Made by a program: the position numbers and the translations under genes. Below, in pieces: positions 1-6,529 of a stretch of DNA of 6,818 bases. The DNA lies in NCBI GenBank assembly GCA_900549455.1, contig UROM01000096.1, positions 1-6,818 on the forward strand, written 5' to 3'. Under the pieces are notes generated by a model. That model had not been told where the DNA came from. It did no database searches and was given only the letters and a program-made list of their open reading frames with translations. How positions within the stretch are numbered: position 1 is the stretch's first letter; each line of letters opens with the position of its first letter. The DNA is from an uncultured Collinsella sp. Its GTDB lineage: Bacteria; Actinomycetota; Coriobacteriia; Coriobacteriales; Coriobacteriaceae.

Positions 1-37
1 GCGATCGTCGGCAGCGTCAGATGTGTATAAGAGACAG
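1..37 (+). other. Untrimmed Nextera Read 1 adapter (artefact)
   Basis: Bases 5-37 are the Illumina Nextera transposase adapter, ending in the 19-base Tn5 mosaic end AGATGTGTATAAGAGACAG (19-37). Bases 1-4 (GCGA) would be the end of the i5 index; from memory this fits index S522. None of it is genomic. Reading through it gives the false peptide MYKRQ fused in frame to the first gene, so genuine sequence begins at base 38. Confidence 0.98.
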
Positions 38-42
38 GTATT

Positions 43-48
43 AGGAGG
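43..48 (+). promoter_or_regulatory. Ribosome binding site of the HD hydrolase gene
   Basis: A perfect AGGAGG lies 7 bases before the ATG at 56. It fixes the start of the first gene and rules out the longer reading that begins in adapter sequence at base 23. Only 18 genomic bases precede the ATG, so any promoter is outside the window. Confidence 0.9.
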
Positions 49-55
49 CTTTGCT

Positions 56-646
56 ATGAGCAAGCAACTGAACCGGGAGGAAGCCTGGGCACTGTTGACG
101 GAGTATAACCAGGATCCGTTCCATCTGCATCATGCCCGCACGGTCGAGGGCGTCATGCGCTATTTCGCGCAGGAGCTCGGCTACGGCGACGAGGTGGATT
201 TCTGGGGCATCGTCGGCCTGCTGCACGACCTGGATTGGGAGGAGCATGAGGACGATCCCATGAACCACACCATCTATGCGGCCAAAATCCTCGAGGGCGA
301 GGGCGCATCGCCCGAGCTCATTCGCGCCATCCAGACGCACACGTCCGATTTCAACTCTTCGCTGCCCAAGCCCGAGCTGCAGATGGAAAAGATCCTGTTC
401 GCTTGCGACGAGCTCACCGGCCTGATCGGTGCTGCCGTGATCATGCGTCCTAGCAAGAGCGTCATGGACTTTACGACTAAGTCGCTCAAGAAAAAGTTCA
501 AGGACAAGCGCTTTGCCGCCGGCTGCTCGCGCGACGTGATTACGCAGGGCGCCGAGATGCTGGGCTGGGAGCTCCCCGAGCTCTTCGACCGTACCATCGC
601 GGCCATGCAGTCCTTCGCGCCCGACCGCGACACCTTCCAGGCCTAA
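56..646 (+). CDS. HD-superfamily hydrolase, COG2316-like
   Basis: This is a predicted metal-dependent phosphohydrolase of 196 residues; the substrate is unknown and it is probably cytosolic. The HD-type metal ligands can be placed at H26 (HHARTVE), H57-D58 (GLLHDLDWEEH) and D118 (CDELTGLIGAA), with H71 and H95 as extra candidate ligands. The second half has the block RPSKSVMDF (131-139), followed by a lysine-rich stretch and KRFAAGCSRDV (151-161). I associate that block with the small stand-alone HD proteins of COG2316, which are of similar length. No signal peptide or membrane segment is seen. The ATG at 56 is chosen because it has a perfect AGGAGG 7 bases upstream; the extra upstream residues in the same frame come from sequencing adapter. 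The gene appears complete, converges on proA and ends at a strong hairpin terminator. The family is fairly sure, but the biochemical role is not predictable from context. Confidence 0.88.
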   Translation: MSKQLNREEAWALLTEYNQDPFHLHHARTVEGVMRYFAQELGYGDEVDFWGIVGLLHDLDWEEHEDDPMNHTIYAAKILEGEGASPELIRAIQTHTSDFNSSLPKPELQMEKILFACDELTGLIGAAVIMRPSKSVMDFTTKSLKKKFKDKRFAAGCSRDVITQGAEMLGWELPELFDRTIAAMQSFAPDRDTFQA

Positions 647-663
647 CCGCCCACGCCACCTAT

Positions 664-703
664 AACCACCACAAAGGGGACAAGCACTTTTGTGGTGGTT
701 TTT
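664..703 (+). terminator. Intrinsic terminator between convergent genes
   Basis: A perfect 12-bp stem (AACCACCACAAA at 664-675 pairing with TTTGTGGTGGTT at 689-700) encloses a 13-base loop. It runs into a T tract at 699-703 on the plus strand, 18 bases after the HD hydrolase stop. On the minus strand the same hairpin lies just past the proA stop, but its T run is short, so it may stop proA transcripts less efficiently. The loop carries GGGGAC, a motif that recurs in other gaps of this window. Confidence 0.85.
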
Positions 704-717
704 CGTTTGCGAGGGGT

Positions 718-2004
718 TTAGGGACGGACCTGACCGGTGCCGCGGAGCTTGTATTTATAGGTGGTGAGGGCCTCGGCGGCAAAGGGGCCGCGGGCATGGA
801 GTTTTTGGGTCGAGATGCCAATCTCGGCGCCCAGGCCAAACTCGCCGCCGTCGGTAAAGCGCGTGCTGGCGTTGGCATACACGGCCGAGGCATCGATCTC
901 ATCCAGGAAGCGCTCGCAAGCGTCCACGTCCTCGGCAACGATGGCCTCGGAATGCATGGTGCCATAGCGGTTGATGTGCGCGATGGCCTCGTCCTCGTTC
1001 GCCACGACCTTCACGCTCATCTCGAGCGCCAGATACTCGCGGCCCCAGTCCTCCTCAGTCGCGGCAACATAGTCGTCGCCCTCGGCAAGACCGGCATCGG
1101 CGCATACAGCGCACGTGGCCTCGTCACCGTGAATCAGCACACCGTGGTCGTGCAGCACGGCCAGGGCCGCCGGCAAAAACGAATCTGCCACGGCGCGGTC
1201 GAGCAGCAGCGACTCGGCGGCATTACACACACCCACGCGCTGGGTCTTGGCATTGACGATAATGTTGAGCGCCTTGTCAAAGTCGGCGGATTCATGCACG
1301 TAGATGTGGCAGTTACCCGTGCCCGTCTCGATAACCGGAACGAGCGACTCGCGCACGCAGCGCTGGATCAGGCCCGCACCGCCACGCGGAATGAGCACAT
1401 CGACGATGCCACGAAGCTTCATGAGCTCGCCGGTTGCCTCGCGGTCGGTAGACTCGATCATCGAGACGGCTTCGCGCGGGAAACCCTGGGCCTCAAGCGC
1501 ATCGGCCAGCAGCTCGGCAATCATGGCGCACGAGTGATACGCCAGCGAACCGCCGCGCAGAATGCAGGCGTTGCCGGTGCGGATGCAGATGCCCGCGGCG
1601 TCGGCCGTCACGTTGGGGCGCGCCTCGTAAACCATGGCAACCAGACCCAGCGGCACGCTCACGCGGGTCAGGTCCACGCCGCTTGCAAGCACGCGGTGGT
1701 CGAGCACGCGACCGACGGGATCGGGCAACTCGGCGAGCTTCTCCAAACCGGCGGCCATTCCCTCGACGCGCTCGGGCGTTAACAGCAGGCGGTCGAGGAG
1801 CCCTGCCGAGGTGCCCGCATCGCGCGCGGCGGCCATATCGAGCTCGTTGGCGGCAATGATGGAATCGGCGCCATCGCGAAGCGCCGCGGCCATGGCGCGC
1901 ACGGCCTCCTGGCGTTGGACATCACTCGCCGTGGCAAGCGCGCCCGAAGCGGCCTTGGCCTCGACGGCAAGATCGTGGACATACGTGGCTATATCGACCG
2001 ACAT
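718..2004 (-). CDS. proA: Glutamate-5-semialdehyde dehydrogenase (gamma-glutamyl phosphate reductase)
   Basis: This enzyme catalyses the second step of proline synthesis: NADPH-dependent reduction of gamma-glutamyl phosphate to glutamate-5-semialdehyde, which cyclises to pyrroline-5-carboxylate. It is cytosolic and takes the unstable product of ProB. The 428-residue length is usual for the family. Visible ALDH-superfamily landmarks are PLGLVAMVYEARPNV (118-132), ILRGGSLAYHS (148-158), VDVLIPRGGAGLI (201-213), ETGTGNCHIYV (226-236), the catalytic cysteine C260 in QRVGVCNAAE, and the C-terminal block FGLGAEIGISTQKLHARGP (389-407). The ATG at 2004 has AAAGGG 6 bases upstream. The gene is on the same strand as proB but separated from it by an oppositely oriented peptidase gene, so it probably has its own promoter in the 113-bp divergent gap at 2005-2117. 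I found no convincing minus-strand -35/-10 pair there. It looks intact. Confidence 0.97.
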   Translation of the reverse strand: MSVDIATYVHDLAVEAKAASGALATASDVQRQEAVRAMAAALRDGADSIIAANELDMAAARDAGTSAGLLDRLLLTPERVEGMAAGLEKLAELPDPVGRVLDHRVLASGVDLTRVSVPLGLVAMVYEARPNVTADAAGICIRTGNACILRGGSLAYHSCAMIAELLADALEAQGFPREAVSMIESTDREATGELMKLRGIVDVLIPRGGAGLIQRCVRESLVPVIETGTGNCHIYVHESADFDKALNIIVNAKTQRVGVCNAAESLLLDRAVADSFLPAALAVLHDHGVLIHGDEATCAVCADAGLAEGDDYVAATEEDWGREYLALEMSVKVVANEDEAIAHINRYGTMHSEAIVAEDVDACERFLDEIDASAVYANASTRFTDGGEFGLGAEIGISTQKLHARGPFAAEALTTYKYKLRGTGQVRP

Positions 2005-2010
2005 GGACGG

Positions 2011-2016
2011 CCCTTT
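2011..2016 (-). promoter_or_regulatory. Ribosome binding site of proA
   Basis: Read on the minus strand, AAAGGG lies 6 bases before the proA ATG at 2004. It is a moderate match to the anti-Shine-Dalgarno sequence and supports this start. Confidence 0.65.
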
Positions 2017-2048
2017 CTCTTAGATGTTTGCCAACCATGGTAGCCGAT

Positions 2049-2079
2049 TTGCACGCATCCTCGCCGACGGCGGTAGAAT
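2049..2079 (+). promoter_or_regulatory. Possible sigma70-type promoter of the peptidase gene
   Basis: TTGCAC (2049-2054) and TAGAAT (2074-2079) resemble -35 and -10 boxes. The 19-base spacing is longer than ideal, so this is tentative. Transcription would begin near 2086, downstream of the first in-frame ATG (2028) and upstream of the ATG at 2118, which agrees with the shorter start chosen for the peptidase. The region is shared with the divergent proA leader, so one regulator could act on both genes. No clear operator palindrome stands out. Confidence 0.3.
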
Positions 2080-2117
2080 TGGTCAACCCGAAACACCGCA
2101 ACGAATGGAAGCATCAC

Positions 2118-3536
2118 ATGGCGCTCATCACTTCGTACCACGTCCCCGGCCTGTATGTCGAGGACCACAGCATCGATGTCCCCCTCGACTGGCGCGGCCT
2201 TGAGCCCATGCTTTTGGCCGTCGGCAGCACCATGCGCCGCGGCGCCATGCCGGCGCCCATCGCCGGCGCACCCGAGAGCATCAAGCTCTTCTACCGCGTG
2301 GTCTGCGCGCCCGACCGTATCAACGACGACCTGCCGCTCCTCCTCTTTTTGCAGGGCGGCCCCGGCGGCGAGAGCCCGCGTCCGCTATCACCCACAAGCG
2401 ATGGCTGGATCGAGGAGGCCGTCAAGCATTTCCGCGTCGTACTGCCCGACCAGCGTGGAACGGGGCGCAGCAGCTGTGTTGACGGGCGCACAATTGCCGC
2501 CTTGGGCAATCGCGCCGAGGCAGCAGGAGCCAATGCGGCCCGCTCGCAGGCGGACTTCCTCAAGCGCCATCTCGCCAGCTCCATCGTGCGCGATTTTGAG
2601 TACCTGCGCCTGGTGGGCTTTGGCGGCAAGCCCTGGGTCACACTCGGGCAGAGCTACGGCGGCTTTTTGACGTTGAGCTATCTGTCGCTCTTTCCCGAGG
2701 GCGTGGCGGCAAGCTTTACCTGCGGCGGCATTCCGCACGTGCCGGCAAGCGCCAGCGAGGTCTACGCGCACACCTTCCCGCGCATGGCCGCCAAGACCCA
2801 GCAGTATTACGACCGCTACCCCGCCGACGTTGAGCGCGTGGCGGCCCTGGCAGATGCCCTCGAGGAACAAAAGCCCGTGCTGCCCGACGGCTCGCCGATG
2901 ACGGTCGAGCGCCTGCAGCTCATGGGCAGCGACTTTGGCATGAAGCCGAGCTTTGAGCGCATGCACTGGATCATCGATCACGCGTTTGTTGATGGCGACG
3001 GTGCGCTGAGCTGCGGCTCCTCGGTATCCGACAGCTTTTTGATGCGCGCCTTCGAGCGCACCAACACACGCACGAATCCGCTGTACTGGACGCTGCAGGA
3101 ATTCATCTACGCCGATGGCGACACCATGCCCATCCGCTGGGCCGCGGCAGAAGAGAAGGCGCACCGCGCCGAGTTCGACACGCTTGCGCGCCCGCTCATG
3201 TTTACCGGCGAGGCCATGTTCCCGTGGATGTTTGAGCAGATGCCCGAGCTCAAGCCTTTCAAGCCCGCCATGGACCTGCTGATGGAAGACACCAGTTGGG
3301 ACAAGATCTACGACCCGCAACGCTTGGCCTGCAACGAAGTACCACTCCAGGCTGCGGTGTACTTCGACGACATGTACGTCGATTCGGGCCTGCAGCTCGA
3401 CACGCTCAGCCGCGTGGGCAACTCGCATGCCTGGGTGACGAACGAGTTTGAGCACGATGGCCTGCACGGCAGCGTGGTGTTCAAACACCTCTTCGACGAA
3501 GCCCTCAACCGCGGAGACCTGCGCCAGATCTTCTAG
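2118..3536 (+). CDS. pip: Alpha/beta-hydrolase, probable prolyl aminopeptidase (peptidase family S33)
   Basis: Likely a cytosolic serine peptidase that removes N-terminal proline from peptides. It has 472 residues from the ATG at 2118, nearer the longer Aeromonas-type prolyl aminopeptidases (about 430) than the roughly 300-residue type. Landmarks are PLLLFLQGGPGG (73-84, oxyanion-hole region), VVLPDQRGTGRSS (107-119), and the nucleophile elbow GQSYGG (177-182) with S179. A helical cap region follows to about 400. The acid is probably D417 or D418 in YFDDMYVD and the histidine H446 or H450 in EHDGLHG. No signal peptide is seen. The frame is open back to an ATG at 2028, but those 30 residues do not look like the family and would lie upstream of the candidate promoter; GGAAG at 2107-2111 gives the ATG at 2118 a modest ribosome site. 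The gene is divergent from proA and convergent with proB. The fold is certain. Proline specificity is inferred from the motifs and the proline-gene context; another S33 peptidase or esterase activity is possible. Confidence 0.85.
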   Translation: MALITSYHVPGLYVEDHSIDVPLDWRGLEPMLLAVGSTMRRGAMPAPIAGAPESIKLFYRVVCAPDRINDDLPLLLFLQGGPGGESPRPLSPTSDGWIEEAVKHFRVVLPDQRGTGRSSCVDGRTIAALGNRAEAAGANAARSQADFLKRHLASSIVRDFEYLRLVGFGGKPWVTLGQSYGGFLTLSYLSLFPEGVAASFTCGGIPHVPASASEVYAHTFPRMAAKTQQYYDRYPADVERVAALADALEEQKPVLPDGSPMTVERLQLMGSDFGMKPSFERMHWIIDHAFVDGDGALSCGSSVSDSFLMRAFERTNTRTNPLYWTLQEFIYADGDTMPIRWAAAEEKAHRAEFDTLARPLMFTGEAMFPWMFEQMPELKPFKPAMDLLMEDTSWDKIYDPQRLACNEVPLQAAVYFDDMYVDSGLQLDTLSRVGNSHAWVTNEFEHDGLHGSVVFKHLFDEALNRGDLRQIF

Positions 3537-3537
3537 C

Positions 3538-3585
3538 AAAGGAGCGTCCCCAACTGCCGGCACAAAAGGAACGCCCCCAAGTGCC
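3538..3585. repeat. Imperfect tandem repeat just after the peptidase gene
   Basis: Two 21-base units, 3538-3558 and 3565-3585, agree at 18 of 21 positions and are spaced 27 bases apart. Both begin with AAAGGA and end with TGCC. GGCAC (3559-3563) can also pair with GTGCC (3581-3585), placing the second unit in a small hairpin. On the minus strand the units read as TTGGGGACG and TTGGGGGCG; the first matches the loop of the hairpin after pncB exactly. No ORF is evident. This may be a remnant terminator or a member of a dispersed intergenic family. Confidence 0.7.
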
Positions 3586-3624
3586 AGGTTAATGAAGTCA
3601 TTGTAGAAAGAGGACGGAAAGCGA

Positions 3625-3722
3625 AAACGCCCCTAAGCGAGCAAGGTGACGTGAAAGAGGAGGGCATTGACCTTCTGGTCATGCCCGACGATCGAACGTC
3701 AGATTGCCGCTTAGGGGCGTTT
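3625..3722. repeat. Long branch-free inverted repeat, candidate structured RNA or mobile intergenic element
   Basis: Bases 3625-3639 pair perfectly with 3708-3722 (15 bp, AAACGCCCCTAAGCG and its complement). The interior continues as one ordered hairpin. A3640 is bulged. GCAA (3641-3644) pairs with TTGC (3704-3707), then comes a 2x2 internal loop. TGACGT (3647-3652) pairs with ACGTCA (3696-3701), then comes a 9x9 loop. GGGCAT-GACC (3662-3672, T3668 bulged) pairs with GGTCATGCCC (3677-3686) around a TTCT loop. It lies between the convergent peptidase gene and proB and could end transcription from either side, but it is far larger than an ordinary terminator and has only a short T run at either end (TTT on plus, TTTT on minus). 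The pairing is seen directly; the role is unknown. A MITE- or REP-like element and a 3'-UTR RNA structure are the alternatives. Confidence 0.75.
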
Positions 3723-3736
3723 GCAGCGTCAATTGG

Positions 3737-4864
3737 TTAGGCGAAGACGATTAAGTTATCTCGGTGGATCGCGGGCTTCTCGGCCAGATCTGCCAGCAGG
3801 CGGTTGCCGGCGATCTGGTCCTGGCGGTGTCCTGCCGCAAGTTCCAGCACGTCCGAATCGGCCTCGGCGATACCGCGGGCGACAACCATGCCGCTCGGGT
3901 CGCACACATCGAGCACATCGCCCTCGACAAACGCGCCATCGACCTCGCGAATACCCACCGCGAGTAAGGACGAGCCACGGCTGACCAGCGCCTTTGCGGC
4001 GCCATCGTCAACCGTTACTGAGCCATGCGCCTTGTCGCCCAGTGCAATCCACAGCTTGCGGGGCGCAATGTCCAGGCGCTCCGCCGGCGGATCGAACAGC
4101 GTACCCACGCTCTCTCCGCGGGCGAGGCGCACGAGCGCATCGGGCTCCTCGCCCGAACATATCACGCTCTGAATGCCCGCCGTCATCAGAATGCGGCTCG
4201 CACGAATCTTGGTAATCATACCGCCCGTGCCCACCGATGTGGAAGAATCGCCCGCCGAGGCGATGATCTTGGCATCGATCTTATGCACGACCGGGACAAA
4301 CTCGGCCGTGGGGTCCTCATGCGGATTGGCGGTGTAGAGGCCATCGATGTCCGAGAGCGTCACACACAGATCGGCAGAAACCAGGCAGCTTACAAGCGCC
4401 GCCAGCGTGTCGTTGTCGCCAAACTTGATCTCATCGACGGTAACGGTATCGTTCTCGTTGACGACCGGCACCACGCCAAGCTCCACCAGGCGCAGCAGGG
4501 CGTCGCGCGCGTGCAGGTAGGACGTACGGCGGGCCGTGTCGTGGCGCGTGAGCAGCACGAGCGAGGTGAGAAGGTCGCGCGCATGGAACTCCTCATCGTA
4601 GGCCGACGAGATGATGCACTGACCGGCCGAGGCGCAGGCCTGCAGGCTCGGCAGGTCGCCGACCGGCTTGCGGTCGAAGCCCAGCACGGGATAGCCGCAG
4701 GCGATAGCGCCCGAGCTCACCACGACCAGGCGCCAGCCGAGCTTGCGCAGCGCTGCGGCCTGATCGGCAAGCCCGCCGATAAAGGCGCGGTTGACCTTGC
4801 CATCGGCACCCACCACCGTGGACGAACCGATCTTTACCACCATCGTTTTATAAGAAGTCGTCAT
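3737..4864 (-). CDS. proB: Glutamate 5-kinase with PUA domain
   Basis: This enzyme catalyses the first and usually feedback-inhibited step of proline synthesis: ATP-dependent phosphorylation of glutamate to gamma-glutamyl phosphate, passed to ProA in the cytosol. It has 375 residues, normal for the two-domain form. The amino-acid kinase domain (about 6-260) shows VVKIGSS (9-15), VVSSGAIACG (48-57), VNENDTVTVDEIKFGDNDTL (135-154, substrate-binding loop), LSDIDGLYTANP (170-181) and GTGGMITKI (212-220). After the linker LFDPPAERLD (256-265), a C-terminal PUA domain spans about 275-355. An in-frame TGA two codons before the ATG at 4864 excludes a longer product, but no clear Shine-Dalgarno sequence precedes this ATG; M8 is the only nearby alternative and has none either. 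The gene follows pncB on the same strand after 76 bp containing a hairpin. The expected partner proA is not adjacent, because the peptidase gene intervenes. Confidence 0.97.
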   Translation of the reverse strand: MTTSYKTMVVKIGSSTVVGADGKVNRAFIGGLADQAAALRKLGWRLVVVSSGAIACGYPVLGFDRKPVGDLPSLQACASAGQCIISSAYDEEFHARDLLTSLVLLTRHDTARRTSYLHARDALLRLVELGVVPVVNENDTVTVDEIKFGDNDTLAALVSCLVSADLCVTLSDIDGLYTANPHEDPTAEFVPVVHKIDAKIIASAGDSSTSVGTGGMITKIRASRILMTAGIQSVICSGEEPDALVRLARGESVGTLFDPPAERLDIAPRKLWIALGDKAHGSVTVDDGAAKALVSRGSSLLAVGIREVDGAFVEGDVLDVCDPSGMVVARGIAEADSDVLELAAGHRQDQIAGNRLLADLAEKPAIHRDNLIVFA

Positions 4865-4901
4865 GCGTCAAACCAATCGAATGTTGAGTGGGCGGGCGAG
4901 A

Positions 4902-4938
4902 AAATGATCCGTTTTCCTCCGTCCCCAAGGGATCATTT
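4902..4938 (-). terminator. Hairpin between pncB and proB, possibly a leaky terminator
   Basis: A perfect 9-bp stem (AAATGATCC at 4902-4910, GGATCATTT at 4930-4938) has a 19-base loop. On the minus strand it starts 2 bases after the pncB stop and ends in TTTTCTC. The stem is AT-rich at its base and the T run is short, so partial read-through into proB is plausible. The loop reads CTTGGGGACGGAGG on the minus strand. It contains a GGAGG with no start codon at a usable distance and shares TTGGGGACG with the repeat at 3538-3558. Confidence 0.6.
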
Positions 4939-4940
4939 CA

Positions 4941-6446
4941 TTAGTGAGCCCAGGGAAAGGCGGAAGCCGCGGCCATGTTTTTGCGCACGAGCTCGTCGCG
5001 CACCTGTGCCAGGCCCTGCTCCATGCCCACCACATAGGTCTGCGGATACAGGAAGCGCTTGTAGACCGGATCCAGATGGTCAAGCGCCCAGGCGCAACGC
5101 TCGCGTGCGTCCTCGATACTCTCGCGCGGGGCAACAGCGCTGCCATCGCGCACGATCGGCACCAGCAGCTCGCGATACTCAAGCTCCGACACATCGGTCA
5201 CCAGGGCGGCATCGTTCACGGCCACGAGGGTATTGCCGCGCGCGGTGCCCTCCCCCGACAGATGATCCTCGTCATAGATCATGTCGCAGATCGGGCCGCC
5301 AAAGCCGTCGTAATAGCGGCGTACGCGCTGCACGCCCGGGATCGTGCGCTTGTAGGGCTGCTCGGAGAGCTTAACCACCGGCGTCCACGGGTCCGCCTCG
5401 CTCGCACGGCGGGCAGAAAGCTTATACACACCGCCCAGCGCCGGCTGGTCGTAGCAGGTCGCGAGCTTGGTACCCACACCAAAGCTATCGATGGGCGCGC
5501 CCTGGTCGAGCAGCGACTGAATCGTGTACTCGTCCAGATCGTTGGAAACCGAGATCCCCACATAGGGCAAGCCCTCGGCATCAAAACGGCCGCGCACATA
5601 CTTGGAGAGTTTAGCGAGGTCGCCCGAGTCGATGCGAATGGCCGATAGACGCTCGCCCACCGCCTCCATCTCCTTGGCAACCGTAATGGCATGCTCGCAG
5701 CCCTCGCGCACATCGTAGGTGTCGATGAGCAGCGTACAGTTCTTGGGGCTCGACTTGGCAAAGGCACGGAAGGCCTCGAGCTCGGAATCGAAGCTCATCA
5801 CCCAGCTGTGCGCATGCGTGCCAAAGACGGGAATACCGTAGCGGCGCCCGGCGAGCACATTGGACGTAGAGGAACAGCCGGCAACGTAGCTCGCGCGCGC
5901 GACGGCCAGGCCGCCATCGGGACCCTGGGCGCGGCGCAGGCCAAACTCGGCCACGGGACGGCCGTCCGCCGCCAACACCACGCGTGCCGTCTTGGTGGCG
6001 ACGAGCGTCTGGAAGCCGACGATGTTCAGCAGCGCCGTCTCGAGCAGCTGGCACTCCAGCGCCGGCCCGGTGACGCGCACCATGGGCTCGCGCGGAAAGA
6101 CGAGCTCGCCCTCGGGCACGGCGTCAATGTTCACGTGCGCGCGGAAGTTGCGCAGGTAGTCGAGGAATGCGGGTTTAAACATCGCACCGCCGGCGGGAGC
6201 CTGAAGCGAGGCGAGGTACTCGATGTCCTCGGACGTAAAGCGCAGGTTCTCGACCAGCTCGGGCAGCTCGGCGGTACCGCACATGACGGCGTAGGCGCTA
6301 CCAAAGGGATGGTCGCGGTAAAACGCGGTAAAACAACCCTGCTCATTGGCCTTGCCGCTCTCCCACAGGCCCTGGGCCATAGTGAGCTCGTACAGATCGG
6401 TGAGCATTGCAATGTCGGTGGGATGCGAGATGTCGGTCAAAGCCAT
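4941..6446 (-). CDS. pncB: Nicotinate phosphoribosyltransferase
   Basis: This enzyme converts nicotinate and PRPP to nicotinate mononucleotide, with ATP hydrolysis, in the Preiss-Handler route of NAD salvage; it is cytosolic. The product has 501 residues, in the range of the longer bacterial form. Visible family blocks are MLTDLYELTMAQ (14-25), FGLRRAQGPDGG (168-179), FGTHAHSWVMSF (208-219), LLIDTYDVREG (239-249), AIRIDSGDLAKLSKYV (269-284), VSNDLDEY (300-307) and SFGVGTKL (321-328, phosphate-binding region). H213 in THAHSW probably corresponds to the histidine that is transiently phosphorylated in this family. The ATG at 6446 has GAAAGG 7 bases upstream. The 83-bp gap above it (6447-6529) shows no terminator and no clear promoter, so co-transcription with the upstream membrane-protein gene is possible. 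Downstream, proB follows on the same strand after a hairpin. No broken motif or frameshift is seen. Confidence 0.96.
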   Translation of the reverse strand: MALTDISHPTDIAMLTDLYELTMAQGLWESGKANEQGCFTAFYRDHPFGSAYAVMCGTAELPELVENLRFTSEDIEYLASLQAPAGGAMFKPAFLDYLRNFRAHVNIDAVPEGELVFPREPMVRVTGPALECQLLETALLNIVGFQTLVATKTARVVLAADGRPVAEFGLRRAQGPDGGLAVARASYVAGCSSTSNVLAGRRYGIPVFGTHAHSWVMSFDSELEAFRAFAKSSPKNCTLLIDTYDVREGCEHAITVAKEMEAVGERLSAIRIDSGDLAKLSKYVRGRFDAEGLPYVGISVSNDLDEYTIQSLLDQGAPIDSFGVGTKLATCYDQPALGGVYKLSARRASEADPWTPVVKLSEQPYKRTIPGVQRVRRYYDGFGGPICDMIYDEDHLSGEGTARGNTLVAVNDAALVTDVSELEYRELLVPIVRDGSAVAPRESIEDARERCAWALDHLDPVYKRFLYPQTYVVGMEQGLAQVRDELVRKNMAAASAFPWAH

Positions 6447-6453
6447 GGGGCGA

Positions 6454-6459
6454 CCTTTC
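6454..6459 (-). promoter_or_regulatory. Ribosome binding site of pncB
   Basis: On the minus strand GAAAGG lies 7 bases before the pncB ATG at 6446. It is a moderate Shine-Dalgarno match and supports this start. Confidence 0.6.
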
Positions 6460-6529
6460 GGATGCGTTGTGCAGAAGTTGAGGGTTGGACAAGGCAGAGT
6501 GTTCAGGCATGGCGCCCAGCGCGAATCGG

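Noticed and set aside
796..1782. Plus-strand open frame of 328 codons antisense to proA
   Set aside because: proA has every expected motif over the same bases; the antisense product is His/Arg/Gly-rich with no recognisable domain.
2005..2117. Possible operator or proline-responsive riboswitch in the proA/pip gap
   Set aside because: Only a trivial CGCCG-A-CGGCG palindrome (2062-2072) without a usable loop was seen, and no known riboswitch pattern.
2388..3563. Minus-strand open frame of 391 codons antisense to the peptidase gene
   Set aside because: The plus-strand frame carries the GQSYGG and GGPGG motifs; the antisense frame is a composition shadow without a plausible ribosome site or family.
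3651..3740. Small GTG-started ORF of 29 codons inside the inverted repeat
   Set aside because: It has no spaced ribosome site, its sequence is explained by the base-paired element, and it runs into the end of proB.
4025..5374. Long plus-strand open frame (449 codons) antisense to proB and pncB
   Set aside because: It spans two well-supported genes on the other strand and the gap between them, has low-complexity Arg/Ala/His-rich composition and matches no family; typical shadow frame of GC-rich codon use.
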